NCBI GenBank assembly: GCA_015265235.1
Contig: JABZYJ010000048.1
Span: 1-12,721, forward strand
Direction: 5' to 3'
DNA length: 12,721 bases
Source: Selenomonas sp.
GTDB taxonomy: Bacteria > Bacillota > Negativicutes > Selenomonadales > Selenomonadaceae
In this document: in pieces, positions 1-6,209 of the stretch
How the letters are laid out: each line of letters starts with the position of its first letter
Position numbering within the stretch: the first letter of the stretch is position 1
The notes under the pieces: model-generated
Seen by the model: only the letters and a program-made list of their open reading frames with translations
Told to the model about the DNA's origin: nothing
The model's database searches: none
Made by a program: the position numbers and the translations under genes

Positions 1-1
1 G

Positions 2-769
2 CCCTGTGCAAAGCCCCCGCTCCTGCGCTTTGACAACGTATCCATGCACTTTGATGGGGATGCCGCACGGACACAGGCCGTCGATGCCATGACCTTCTCT
101 CTGTACGAGCGCGAACGCCTCGGTCTCGTCGGTGCGAGCGGCAGCGGCAAGTCCACCGCAGCAAAGCTCCTCACGGGACTGCTCACCCCGACAGAGGGAC
201 GCATCCTGCTCGCAGGAAAAAACATCGTCGGCGCATCGGGCCGTGCGCGCAGAGAGCTCTGCCGCCACGTCCAGATGGTGTTTCAGGACGCACACGGCTC
301 GTTCAACCCGCGCCGCAGCATCGGTGCAGCGATCAGCGAGACCATCCATAACCTCTGCCCCCCCGATGAGCAGCCCACCGATCACCGCGTCGCCGCCCTC
401 CTCGAGGAAGTGGAACTCCCCACCTCCTACGCCGCGCGGTATCCGCACGAGATCAGCGGCGGCGAGTGTCAGCGCGCCGCTATCGCACGCGCGATGGCAG
501 TATCCCCTGACATTCTCATCTGTGACGAAGCGACCTCGGCGCTCGACACCTGTGTGCAGGAGAAAATCATCGCACTCCTCTGCCGCCTGCAAAAAGAACA
601 CGGCATGAGCCTCCTCTTCATCTCCCACGATCTCCCCCTCGTCAGCTCCATCACCGACCGCATCCTCATCCTGCGGCACGGGCGCATCATCGAGCAGGGC
701 AGAACGGCAGACATCCTGCGGGCACCGCACGAGCGCGATACCAAAGAGCTGCTGCACGCCGTATTGTAG
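2..769 (+). CDS. Peptide/nickel-type ABC transporter ATP-binding protein, 5' partial
   Basis: This is the cytoplasmic ATPase of an ABC transporter. The open frame enters from the left edge: codons from base 2 read in frame as PPLLRFDNVSMHF, the usual first beta strand of these domains. The ATG at 44 is therefore internal and the true start is outside the window. Counting from that ATG, the Walker A motif GASGSGKST is at residues 30-38, the Q-loop glutamine at 81 (VFQDAHGSFNPR), the signature ISGGECQ at 137-143, Walker B LICDE at 158-162, the D-loop SALD at 165-168 and the switch histidine at 195 (FISHD). The FQDxxxSFNPR stretch and the C-terminal DTKELL are typical of the DppF/OppF/NikE group. 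The protein ends without the long C-terminal extension of OppD-type subunits. Partner permease and binding-protein genes are presumably upstream, off the window. The substrate (peptide, nickel or metallophore) cannot be read from this subunit. Confidence 0.9.
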   Translation, partial: PCAKPPLLRFDNVSMHFDGDAARTQAVDAMTFSLYERERLGLVGASGSGKSTAAKLLTGLLTPTEGRILLAGKNIVGASGRARRELCRHVQMVFQDAHGSFNPRRSIGAAISETIHNLCPPDEQPTDHRVAALLEEVELPTSYAARYPHEISGGECQRAAIARAMAVSPDILICDEATSALDTCVQEKIIALLCRLQKEHGMSLLFISHDLPLVSSITDRILILRHGRIIEQGRTADILRAPHERDTKELLHAVL

Positions 770-790
770 GGAAGCACTGATAATTCCCTA
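767..790 (+). repeat. Imperfectly dispersed intergenic motif, copy 1, forming a small hairpin
   Basis: The arms TAGGGAA (767-773) and TTCCCTA (784-790) are perfect inverted repeats around a 10-base loop, and the left arm contains the TAG stop of the ABC gene. The left 16 bases recur with one mismatch at 6170-6185. The right half recurs on the other strand at 3470-3485. The copies suggest a degenerate dispersed intergenic element, but three partial copies in one window are weak support. Confidence 0.4.
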
Positions 791-833
791 AAAAAACAGC
801 GGACGGAAATGCACTTCCGTCCGCTGTTTTTTT
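790..833. terminator. Bidirectional intrinsic terminator
   Basis: A perfect 19-bp inverted repeat, arms 790-808 and 815-833, encloses a 6-base loop (809-814). The stem runs from an A tract through CAGCGGACGGAA to the matching TTCCGTCCGCTG and a T tract. Read on either strand it gives a GC-rich hairpin followed by seven U residues. It sits 20 bases after the stop of the + strand ABC gene and 25 bases after the stop of the - strand membrane gene, so it most likely ends both converging transcripts. Confidence 0.92.
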
Positions 834-858
834 ATGCAATTACGGATAAACAAGCTCC

Positions 859-1620
859 CTATCTCCCCACTGCGTAAAAAATCACATGTGTGCCATCCTC
901 GGAGATGCCGATGATGTCCGCACGCGGGCGGTCAAAATCATCGCTGTTGTTCCACACATAGAAGGCATACTTCCCCGTCAGCTCCTCCCACTTTGCCGGA
1001 TGCGGCGTATAGTCAAAGAAGATGCGCTGCCAAAGAGGAAGTGCGGCAAAGCGTGGAAGCACCTTGCTCTCATCCACCACGATCCGCGGCACACGGATCG
1101 TATCGTTGATATAGGGATGGCGTGTGCGCCGTTCCGATCGCTCACGCCCCTGCAGCTCATATTTGCGGATATTTTCCTTCGTATCACCAAAGGAAAGATA
1201 CGACTCATCCCATCCCCGCCCAAAGCTGACGCGGCTCCACACCACAACATCATACGCCGTCGACGGAATCTCGCGTGGGAAAAAGTCCCGCCGGATCTCC
1301 GCATAGTTCTCCCGCCCATTCGGCGAAAAATCGGAATAGAAAAAATACCCGATAAAGATCGATGCCGTTATCGCTCCGACCACACAGAGCGAAAAAGCGA
1401 TGCCGATCATCAGCTGACCCCAGCCACCGAGCCTGCGCCCGAGGAAATAGACCAAGAGCGTAAGAATCGCCATCAGGACAGCGACATAGGCGGAGCCAAA
1501 ATCTTGGATAAATCCACAGCAAAAAAGACCGATTACCAGAAAGGCCGCTGGCGGACGAAACGCACGCAGATCCTCCCATAATATCTGCGCAATACGAAAA
1601 AACCTCCTGAATTTCTGCAT
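859..1620 (-). CDS. Hypothetical membrane protein with C-terminal soluble domain
   Basis: I do not recognise this 253-residue protein. The N-terminus is basic (MQKFRRFFRIAQ). Hydrophobic segments follow at about residues 25-40, 43-59 and 70-95, with the arginine pair in LGRRLGG between the second and third. The remaining 150 or so residues are polar and rich in aromatic, Arg and Asp/Glu residues, with no catalytic motif I can name. The open frame extends 20 codons further upstream (to 1680), but the ATG at 1620 is preferred because a purine-rich GAGGGGGAGG lies directly before it and the upstream residues look non-coding. The gene stands alone: hcp upstream has its own terminator, and a bidirectional terminator follows. 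It could be a small envelope or stress-related protein, but nothing in the sequence shows a function. Confidence 0.7.
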   Translation of the reverse strand: MQKFRRFFRIAQILWEDLRAFRPPAAFLVIGLFCCGFIQDFGSAYVAVLMAILTLLVYFLGRRLGGWGQLMIGIAFSLCVVGAITASIFIGYFFYSDFSPNGRENYAEIRRDFFPREIPSTAYDVVVWSRVSFGRGWDESYLSFGDTKENIRKYELQGRERSERRTRHPYINDTIRVPRIVVDESKVLPRFAALPLWQRIFFDYTPHPAKWEELTGKYAFYVWNNSDDFDRPRADIIGISEDGTHVIFYAVGR

Positions 1621-1659
1621 AACCTCCCCCTCACATTTTCTAATCTCTCTATCATGCGT

Positions 1660-1668
1660 ATCATACCA
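1660..1668 (-). promoter_or_regulatory. Possible extended -10 promoter for the membrane-protein gene
   Basis: On the - strand the bases read TGGTATGAT: a TG-N extension followed by TATGAT, one mismatch from TATAAT. It lies about 40 bases before the preferred start at 1620 and just downstream of the hcp terminator. No good -35 box is visible at 16-18 bases, which is tolerated by extended -10 promoters. The call rests on consensus matching only. Confidence 0.35.
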
Positions 1669-1684
1669 TAAACACAACAATAAT

Positions 1685-1716
1685 AAAAGCGTCTGCCATG
1701 CACGACAGACGCTTTT
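1685..1716 (-). terminator. Intrinsic terminator of hcp
   Basis: Arms AAAAGCGTCTG (1685-1695) and CAGACGCTTTT (1706-1716) form a perfect 11-bp stem with a 10-base loop. Read on the - strand the hairpin begins 23 bases after the hcp stop codon and is followed by a T-rich run (TTTTATTATTGTTG). The + strand side also has a T tract, but no + strand gene ends here. It should insulate the downstream membrane-protein gene from hcp transcription. Confidence 0.85.
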
Positions 1717-1739
1717 TTCAAAAATCCATGATGACTGGC

Positions 1740-3386
1740 TTATACCGCCGCACCCTCAATGCCAAACGCTCTCATGTCGTCCGCCACGTTCGTGATGCCG
1801 CCGATGCCAAACGTCTCCACGAGTACCTTCGCCACATTCGGCGAGAGGAACGCGGGCAGCGTCGGACCGAGGTGGATGTTCTTCACACCGAGGTGGAGCA
1901 GGGCAAGCAGAACGATGACCGCCTTCTGCTCATACCACGCGATATTATATACCACAGGCAGCTTGTTCACATCGTCGAGCCCGAACACTTCCTTCAGCTT
2001 CAGTGCGATGAGGGCGAGCGAGTAGGAATCGTTGCACTGTCCCGCATCGAGCACACGCGGAATGCCGCCGATATCGCCGAGATTCTTCTTGATGTACTTG
2101 TACTTTGCGCAGCCAGCCGTCAGGATCACCGTATCCTTCGGCAGTGCCTCAGCGAAGTCCGCGTAGTACTCACGCGACTTCATACGGCCGTCGCAGCCCG
2201 CCATCACGACGAACTTCTTGATCGCGCCGCTCTTAACTGCCTCGACGACCTTGTCCGCCACAGCAAAGACCTGCTCATGGGCAAACCCGCCGACGATTTC
2301 GCCTGTCTCGAGCTCCGTCGGGGGGGCGCACTTCTTCGCGCACTCAATCACGGGTGTGAAATCCTTCTCGCCGTTCACGAGAGGAATATGCGTGCAGCCC
2401 TCAACACCGACCGCCGCCGTCGTAAAGAGGCGATCCTTGTAGCTGTCCTTCGGCGGTACAACGCAGTTCGTCGTCATGAGGATCGGTCCGTTGAACTTCT
2501 CGAACTCCTCCTTCTGCTGCCACCACGCATTGCCGTAGTTGCCGACGAGATTGTCGTACTTCTTGAACTTCGGATAGTAGTGCGCGGGGATCATCTCGCC
2601 GTGCGTGTAGACATCAACGCCCGTGCCCTTCGTCTGCTCAAGGAGACGCTCGAGATCCTTGAGATCATGTCCCGAGATGAGAATGCCGGAGCGGCTGCCG
2701 ACGCCGAGCTTCACCTTTGAAATCTCGGGGTTGCCGTAGCTCTCCGTATTCGCCTTGTCGAGGAGTGCCATGCCCGCAACGCCCCACTTGCCCGTCTCAA
2801 GGACGAGCGCCGTCAGCGCATCGCCGTCCAGTGTATCATCCAGCAGTTTCGCGAGCGCACTCTGCGTAAATGCATCGACTTCCTCATTCTCGTAATCAAG
2901 AGCGTTTGCGTGCTCCATATAGGCTGAAAGGCCCTTCAGACCGTACATCGTCAGCTCACGCAGGCTGCGCACATCCTCATTCTCCGTTGCGAGCACGCCG
3001 ACCATCTTGGCCTTCGCCGCAAAGTCCGCACGTGCGCCCGTCCACTGTGCCGCTGCGGGAAGTCCCGACGCGTCGCCGAGCTCGTGCAGGAGCTGTGCCT
3101 TCAGTGCGAGGCTCTCCTCGATCACATCCATGATCGCCTCACGGTCAAAATTGGCATTTGTAATCGTCACAAACAGATTCATCGTAATGCGATGATTTAT
3201 CTCCACCGAGACCTTCTTGCCCGCTGCACGCAGCGCCGTCGTCACCGCGCCAAGCCCCTTCGTCACATAGACGAGAAGATCCTGCATCTCCGCGACATCC
3301 GGCTTCTTGCCACAGACCCCCTGCACCGTGCAGCCCTTGCCGCCCGCCGTCTCCTGACACTGAAAACAAAACATCTTAGCATCCAT
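1740..3386 (-). CDS. hcp: Hybrid cluster protein (hydroxylamine reductase), class I
   Basis: Hcp is a cytoplasmic iron-sulfur-oxo protein. It reduces hydroxylamine in vitro and is linked to nitric oxide and nitrosative stress defence. The 548-residue product has the N-terminal [4Fe-4S] motif C7-X2-C10-X8-C19-X5-C25, the spacing of class I enzymes from strict anaerobes. All ligands expected for the hybrid cluster can be placed: H240 (SGHD), E264 (THGEM), C308 (TTNC), C398 (GCDG), C426 (TAGCAK), C451 (DAGQC) and E486 (WYEQK). The length fits the family, and I see no frameshift. The ATG at 3386 is chosen over one nine codons upstream because AAAGGAG lies 8 bases before it and the protein then starts, as usual for the family, just ahead of the first cysteine. 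No NADH oxidoreductase (hcr) gene is adjacent. The gene appears to be its own transcription unit, with a promoter and operator-like palindrome upstream and a terminator downstream. Confidence 0.97.
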   Translation of the reverse strand: MDAKMFCFQCQETAGGKGCTVQGVCGKKPDVAEMQDLLVYVTKGLGAVTTALRAAGKKVSVEINHRITMNLFVTITNANFDREAIMDVIEESLALKAQLLHELGDASGLPAAAQWTGARADFAAKAKMVGVLATENEDVRSLRELTMYGLKGLSAYMEHANALDYENEEVDAFTQSALAKLLDDTLDGDALTALVLETGKWGVAGMALLDKANTESYGNPEISKVKLGVGSRSGILISGHDLKDLERLLEQTKGTGVDVYTHGEMIPAHYYPKFKKYDNLVGNYGNAWWQQKEEFEKFNGPILMTTNCVVPPKDSYKDRLFTTAAVGVEGCTHIPLVNGEKDFTPVIECAKKCAPPTELETGEIVGGFAHEQVFAVADKVVEAVKSGAIKKFVVMAGCDGRMKSREYYADFAEALPKDTVILTAGCAKYKYIKKNLGDIGGIPRVLDAGQCNDSYSLALIALKLKEVFGLDDVNKLPVVYNIAWYEQKAVIVLLALLHLGVKNIHLGPTLPAFLSPNVAKVLVETFGIGGITNVADDMRAFGIEGAAV

Positions 3387-3427
3387 AGATAACTCTCCTT
3401 TGCGAAAATCCACATTTCTTGTGTCCG

Positions 3428-3436
3428 ATTATAGCA
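3428..3436 (-). promoter_or_regulatory. hcp promoter, extended -10
   Basis: On the - strand the bases read TGCTATAAT: a perfect TATAAT (3428-3433) with a TG-N extension (3434-3436). The predicted start of transcription is near 3421, giving a leader of about 35 bases. The -35 region 17 bases upstream (CGTCGA) does not resemble TTGACA. This fits a promoter that depends on an activator. Confidence 0.75.
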
Positions 3437-3455
3437 AAGGGAATACTCCATCGAC

Positions 3456-3469
3456 GTAACATATGTTAC
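3456..3469 (-). promoter_or_regulatory. Perfect 14-bp palindrome, probable CRP/FNR-family operator
   Basis: GTAACATATGTTAC is a perfect inverted repeat with GTAAC/GTTAC half-sites. Its centre (3462.5) is about 41.5 bases upstream of the transcription start predicted from the -10 box, the standard class II activator position of CRP/FNR proteins. HcpR, a CRP/FNR-family regulator, is known to control hcp in many anaerobes, so it is the leading candidate. I recall related half-sites for HcpR-type sites but could not verify the consensus. No T tract follows, so a terminator role is unlikely. Confidence 0.65.
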
Positions 3470-3485
3470 TAGGGAATAATCAATA
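3470..3485 (-). repeat. Dispersed intergenic motif, copy 3 (right half)
   Basis: The + strand reads TAGGGAATAATCAATA, which resembles the reverse complement of the right half of copy 1 (767-790): TAGGGAAT, then ATCA after one mismatch. It lies between the licC stop and the hcp operator. The match is partial and could be chance. Confidence 0.25.
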
Positions 3486-3492
3486 GTAGTTC

Positions 3493-4293
3493 TCAGTTTA
3501 TATAATCCTGCACTGGGAAGCTCTCATCAAACGCCTGTATATCCGCCAGTGTATCAAATTCATAAATGATGCCGTCTGCGTACTCCCGCCGCTCGAGCGT
3601 GAGTTCCTCAATATGGCGCATATAGAACTGCTCCCAGAGCAGGCCGCGCACGGATGCATCCTGCTCATACGCCTCGTGCAGGAGCGCAGCGAAATGCGTG
3701 CTGAACGCCCGTGAGAAGTATGCCTGCCCGAGCATATACCATCCATGTGCTCCGCCGATTTGCACGTCGGTGATGCGTCCATCGTCGTCCACGGTGAGAT
3801 AGTACTCCTCGCTGGGTGCATCGCCATACACCGATGCATAGTAGGAGCGGTAGACATACGGTGTAAAAACATTCTCCGTAAAGTAATTGTCTGCCGAGCA
3901 TATATAGGTATTATCGAGCACGTCGAGCACGCGAAAAAGGGACGACGTATTGTTACAGCAATGATAGTCCTCATTGTCGACCAGATGAATGTGCGGATCC
4001 GATGCCAGATAGGAAAATTGTTCCTTCAGATATCCGACGACGAGGTATATATCTGCAATCCCTGCCGCACGAAGCTGTGCGATCTGACGCTCGACCAGCA
4101 CCTCACCGCGGACGCGCAGAAGCCCCTTCGGCGTACGGTCTGTGATGGGCGCAAGACGACTGCCGTAGCCCGCCGCCATCAGCACCGCATTCGTCACGCG
4201 ATAGGGGGCAAGGCGTTCCGCTGCCTGTGCCCGCCGCACGGCATCCTCCGCATCAAGCGATGCGATTGCCGCATCAAATGCATCTTTGGTCAT
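3493..4293 (-). CDS. licC: CTP:phosphocholine cytidylyltransferase-like nucleotidyltransferase
   Basis: This cytoplasmic enzyme probably couples CTP and phosphocholine to CDP-choline and pyrophosphate, the activated donor for phosphocholine decoration of surface glycans. The 266-residue product has the nucleotidyltransferase signature MAAGYGSRLAPIT...PKGL (GYGSR 42-46, PK 55-56). It also has a NNTSSL stretch (114-119) typical of LicC, a metal-binding aspartate in SADN (D135) and a C-terminal YEFD (D247). About 36 mostly helical residues precede the catalytic fold, longer than in pneumococcal LicC; related proteins can carry an N-terminal regulatory segment. The ATG at 4293 is preferred to the one at 4305 because GGGAG lies 5 bases before it. 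It follows licB by 15 bases and ends the operon. No terminator is visible before the hcp promoter. Specificity for choline rather than another alcohol phosphate is inferred from licA and licB next door. Confidence 0.85.
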   Translation of the reverse strand: MTKDAFDAAIASLDAEDAVRRAQAAERLAPYRVTNAVLMAAGYGSRLAPITDRTPKGLLRVRGEVLVERQIAQLRAAGIADIYLVVGYLKEQFSYLASDPHIHLVDNEDYHCCNNTSSLFRVLDVLDNTYICSADNYFTENVFTPYVYRSYYASVYGDAPSEEYYLTVDDDGRITDVQIGGAHGWYMLGQAYFSRAFSTHFAALLHEAYEQDASVRGLLWEQFYMRHIEELTLERREYADGIIYEFDTLADIQAFDESFPVQDYIN

Positions 4294-4308
4294 ATCGTCT
4301 CCCATGCG

Positions 4309-5247
4309 TCAATCCGCTCCATGCGCAGGATGCGGATACAGTGATACAAGAAGGACTCCGAGAAAGACGAGGCCGCAGCCCAGCACCATCTGTCCCGAGA
4401 TCTCCGCCCCGGCAATGCCCCACTGCAGCAATACGCCCCATATAATATAGGTCGCATTCGTCGCCATACCGCGTGCACAGCCGATGGCACGATTGACCGC
4501 ATACCAGAGAAAATAGGACGCGCCCGCAACAGCGCCTGCGGCGGCGAGGGTCATAAAGGGCAGCGGAGCTGCGGAGAGTATATGCAGAGGCGCATCGTCC
4601 GAGAAAAAAGCCAGTGTGATCGTCAGCAAAATTATGCCCGAGATGCACTCACGCAGCGTAATGGCAAGATCCGGCTCGATGTCCGCCATGCCGCGTACAG
4701 CCAGCACAATCTCACCGCCCCAGCAGAGGGCGGCAAGGAGCGCACACGCCATCCCCGGGAGGAGGAGCAGCGGCGCACTATCCGGCGCCACAGCCCCCGT
4801 GATCACTCCGCCGGCAACAGCAAGAACGATACCGATACCCATGCGCAGGGTGACCTGCTGATGCAGGAGCAGGCGCGCCAAAAGACAGCCAACAACAGGA
4901 TAGAGGGCCGAGAGTGCCAGCGCATAGGTCGGTCCCGCCCACAGGATGCCAAGGCAGTAGGAGAGCTGACCAATCGGCCCGCCAAGCAGGGCGGCGGCAC
5001 AGAGAAAGAGGCCGGATCGGCTAATGACCGTACGTATTGCACGAAATGTCCCGCGCAGACCATTCACCGCGAGCAAAAAGATCGCGGCACTCATATCGTT
5101 GACTGCCGTACAGGCGAGCGGAAAACCAATGCCGACAACAAGCCCTGCCCCTGCCGCCGATGCACCGACACCGTAGAGATAGTTGTTGCAGCCCCAGAGG
5201 AGCCCGCTCACGATGCCGAGCATCACCCACATCGGATAGCGTACCAT
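4309..5247 (-). CDS. licB: DMT/EamA-family permease, probable choline transporter
   Basis: This is a polytopic inner-membrane protein of 312 residues, almost entirely hydrophobic, with about ten predicted membrane segments in two similar halves. That is the drug/metabolite transporter (EamA) arrangement. The N-terminus (MWVMLGIVSGLLWGCNNYL) and the conserved prolines and glycines around GPTYALALSALYPVVG are characteristic. LicB proteins belong to this family, and the position between a LicA-like kinase and a LicC-like cytidylyltransferase makes choline import the best guess. The start at 5247 overlaps the licA stop by one base (TGATG), with GGGAG 8 bases upstream, so translation is probably coupled. 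A start five codons earlier is possible but lacks support. Family membership is secure; the substrate is inferred from context. Confidence 0.85.
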   Translation of the reverse strand: MVRYPMWVMLGIVSGLLWGCNNYLYGVGASAAGAGLVVGIGFPLACTAVNDMSAAIFLLAVNGLRGTFRAIRTVISRSGLFLCAAALLGGPIGQLSYCLGILWAGPTYALALSALYPVVGCLLARLLLHQQVTLRMGIGIVLAVAGGVITGAVAPDSAPLLLLPGMACALLAALCWGGEIVLAVRGMADIEPDLAITLRECISGIILLTITLAFFSDDAPLHILSAAPLPFMTLAAAGAVAGASYFLWYAVNRAIGCARGMATNATYIIWGVLLQWGIAGAEISGQMVLGCGLVFLGVLLVSLYPHPAHGAD

Positions 5248-6143
5248 CACAGCATCTCCCACTCTTTCCGCGCTTTGACGGCGTATTCCTTCGCGAAGCG
5301 GAATTGATTCTCTTCGTACGAACCGAACGTCACGCCGAGCGAGCTTTTATAGACACTCCAATCGTACCAGAGGAGTCCGCCCACCGCCATATAGGTATGG
5401 ACGCGTGCACGCAGCAGAGCATCAAAGCCCTCAGGGAAGTATGCCGCGATGAGCTGCTCTGTCTCCTCCTCACAATAGTCGGCATAGATGGAAAACATGG
5501 CGATGTCAATCAGCGGATCTGACAGGCCTGCATACTCCCAATCAATCAAATAGGGGCGCTCACGCCCCTCCACAAAGAGGAAATTATCCGAGACGGCATC
5601 AATATGGCAGAGTGTCGCCGCCTCCGCCAAAAACGGAGCGACAAAGGAGCGAAGCGAAAATACCTGTTCCCGCACGGCTATGTAGGTACTGCCTCTGCGA
5701 GCCTCCGCCGGCATCAGCGACTCATAAAAGAGCAGCTCGGCAAACGGGTCAAATACTTTCACGCCGCGCAGCCTGCGCTCATGAAAGGAACGCAACGCAG
5801 CCATGCAGGAGGCAACCTCCTCCGCATTGTGTGGGTCACAGACATGGGAGTGCTCATAGTAACGCGAGATCTTATACCCCGGCTGTGTGCTCAGTGCCAC
5901 GATGCGTTCCGTGATGCCCGTGGCAGACAGGAGCTCATAGACCGCCTTCTCGTTTTCGCGGTCGATCAGACGCTCCGTGCCCTCTCCATTGCAGCGAAAA
6001 ATATACTTTTTTCCATCCGCAGTAAAGAGGAACGAATCATTCGTCATACCTTCCTTCAGCGGCAGAAGAATCCCTTTGGCGGCACTCTGCCCAAAATGCA
6101 GGCGAATCGTCCGCCGGATCAACTGCTCCTGCGCTTCATTCAT
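5247..6143 (-). CDS. licA: Choline kinase-like phosphotransferase
   Basis: This cytoplasmic kinase of the choline/ethanolamine kinase (APH-like) fold has 298 residues. The LicA-type motifs are in order: GMTNDSF in the nucleotide-binding lobe (about 32-38), the catalytic loop CHIDAVSDN (H180, D182, N187), then LIDWEYAG with the magnesium-binding aspartate D201. Conserved SDPLIDIA follows. It should phosphorylate choline after LicB import and hand phosphocholine to LicC. The ATG at 6143 is chosen because AGGA lies 9 bases upstream; the ATG at 6152 abuts that Shine-Dalgarno. It follows the TagF-like gene by 66 bases, the longest gap between the TagF-like gene and licC, and overlaps licB. Haemophilus licA switches by CAAT repeats in its 5' end; no tetranucleotide repeat is visible here. 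Ethanolamine kinase activity is a possible alternative. Confidence 0.88.
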   Translation of the reverse strand: MNEAQEQLIRRTIRLHFGQSAAKGILLPLKEGMTNDSFLFTADGKKYIFRCNGEGTERLIDRENEKAVYELLSATGITERIVALSTQPGYKISRYYEHSHVCDPHNAEEVASCMAALRSFHERRLRGVKVFDPFAELLFYESLMPAEARRGSTYIAVREQVFSLRSFVAPFLAEAATLCHIDAVSDNFLFVEGRERPYLIDWEYAGLSDPLIDIAMFSIYADYCEEETEQLIAAYFPEGFDALLRARVHTYMAVGGLLWYDWSVYKSSLGVTFGSYEENQFRFAKEYAVKARKEWEML

Positions 6144-6169
6144 CGAATCCATTCCTCTTTCTTGTACAT

Positions 6170-6185
6170 TAGGGAAACACTGATA
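6170..6185 (+). repeat. Dispersed intergenic motif, copy 2 (left half)
   Basis: TAGGGAAACACTGATA matches the left half of copy 1 (767-782) at 15 of 16 positions. Both copies are followed within 30 bases by AACAGCGGA. The right arm of the hairpin is missing here. It lies in the 66-base gap before licA. Confidence 0.4.
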
Positions 6186-6209
6186 CGCGCAACAGCGGAT
6201 GAAACAAGA

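Noticed and set aside
886..1581. + strand open frame (231 codons) opposite the membrane-protein gene
   Set aside because: The - strand reading has clear hydrophobic segments and a ribosome binding site. The + strand reading lacks both, and its position between converging terminators argues against it.
1698..2720. Long + strand open frame (340 codons) opposite hcp
   Set aside because: It is antisense to a certain hcp gene. The translation is rich in Arg, His and Leu with no motif, as expected from the complement of GC-rich codons.
3456..3469. Palindrome read as a terminator for licC
   Set aside because: The stem is AT-rich, has almost no loop and no following T tract. Its spacing to the hcp -10 box fits an operator better.
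5940..6152. Search for tetranucleotide phase-variation repeats at the start of licA
   Set aside because: None are present. The Haemophilus-type CAAT switch is therefore not supported here.
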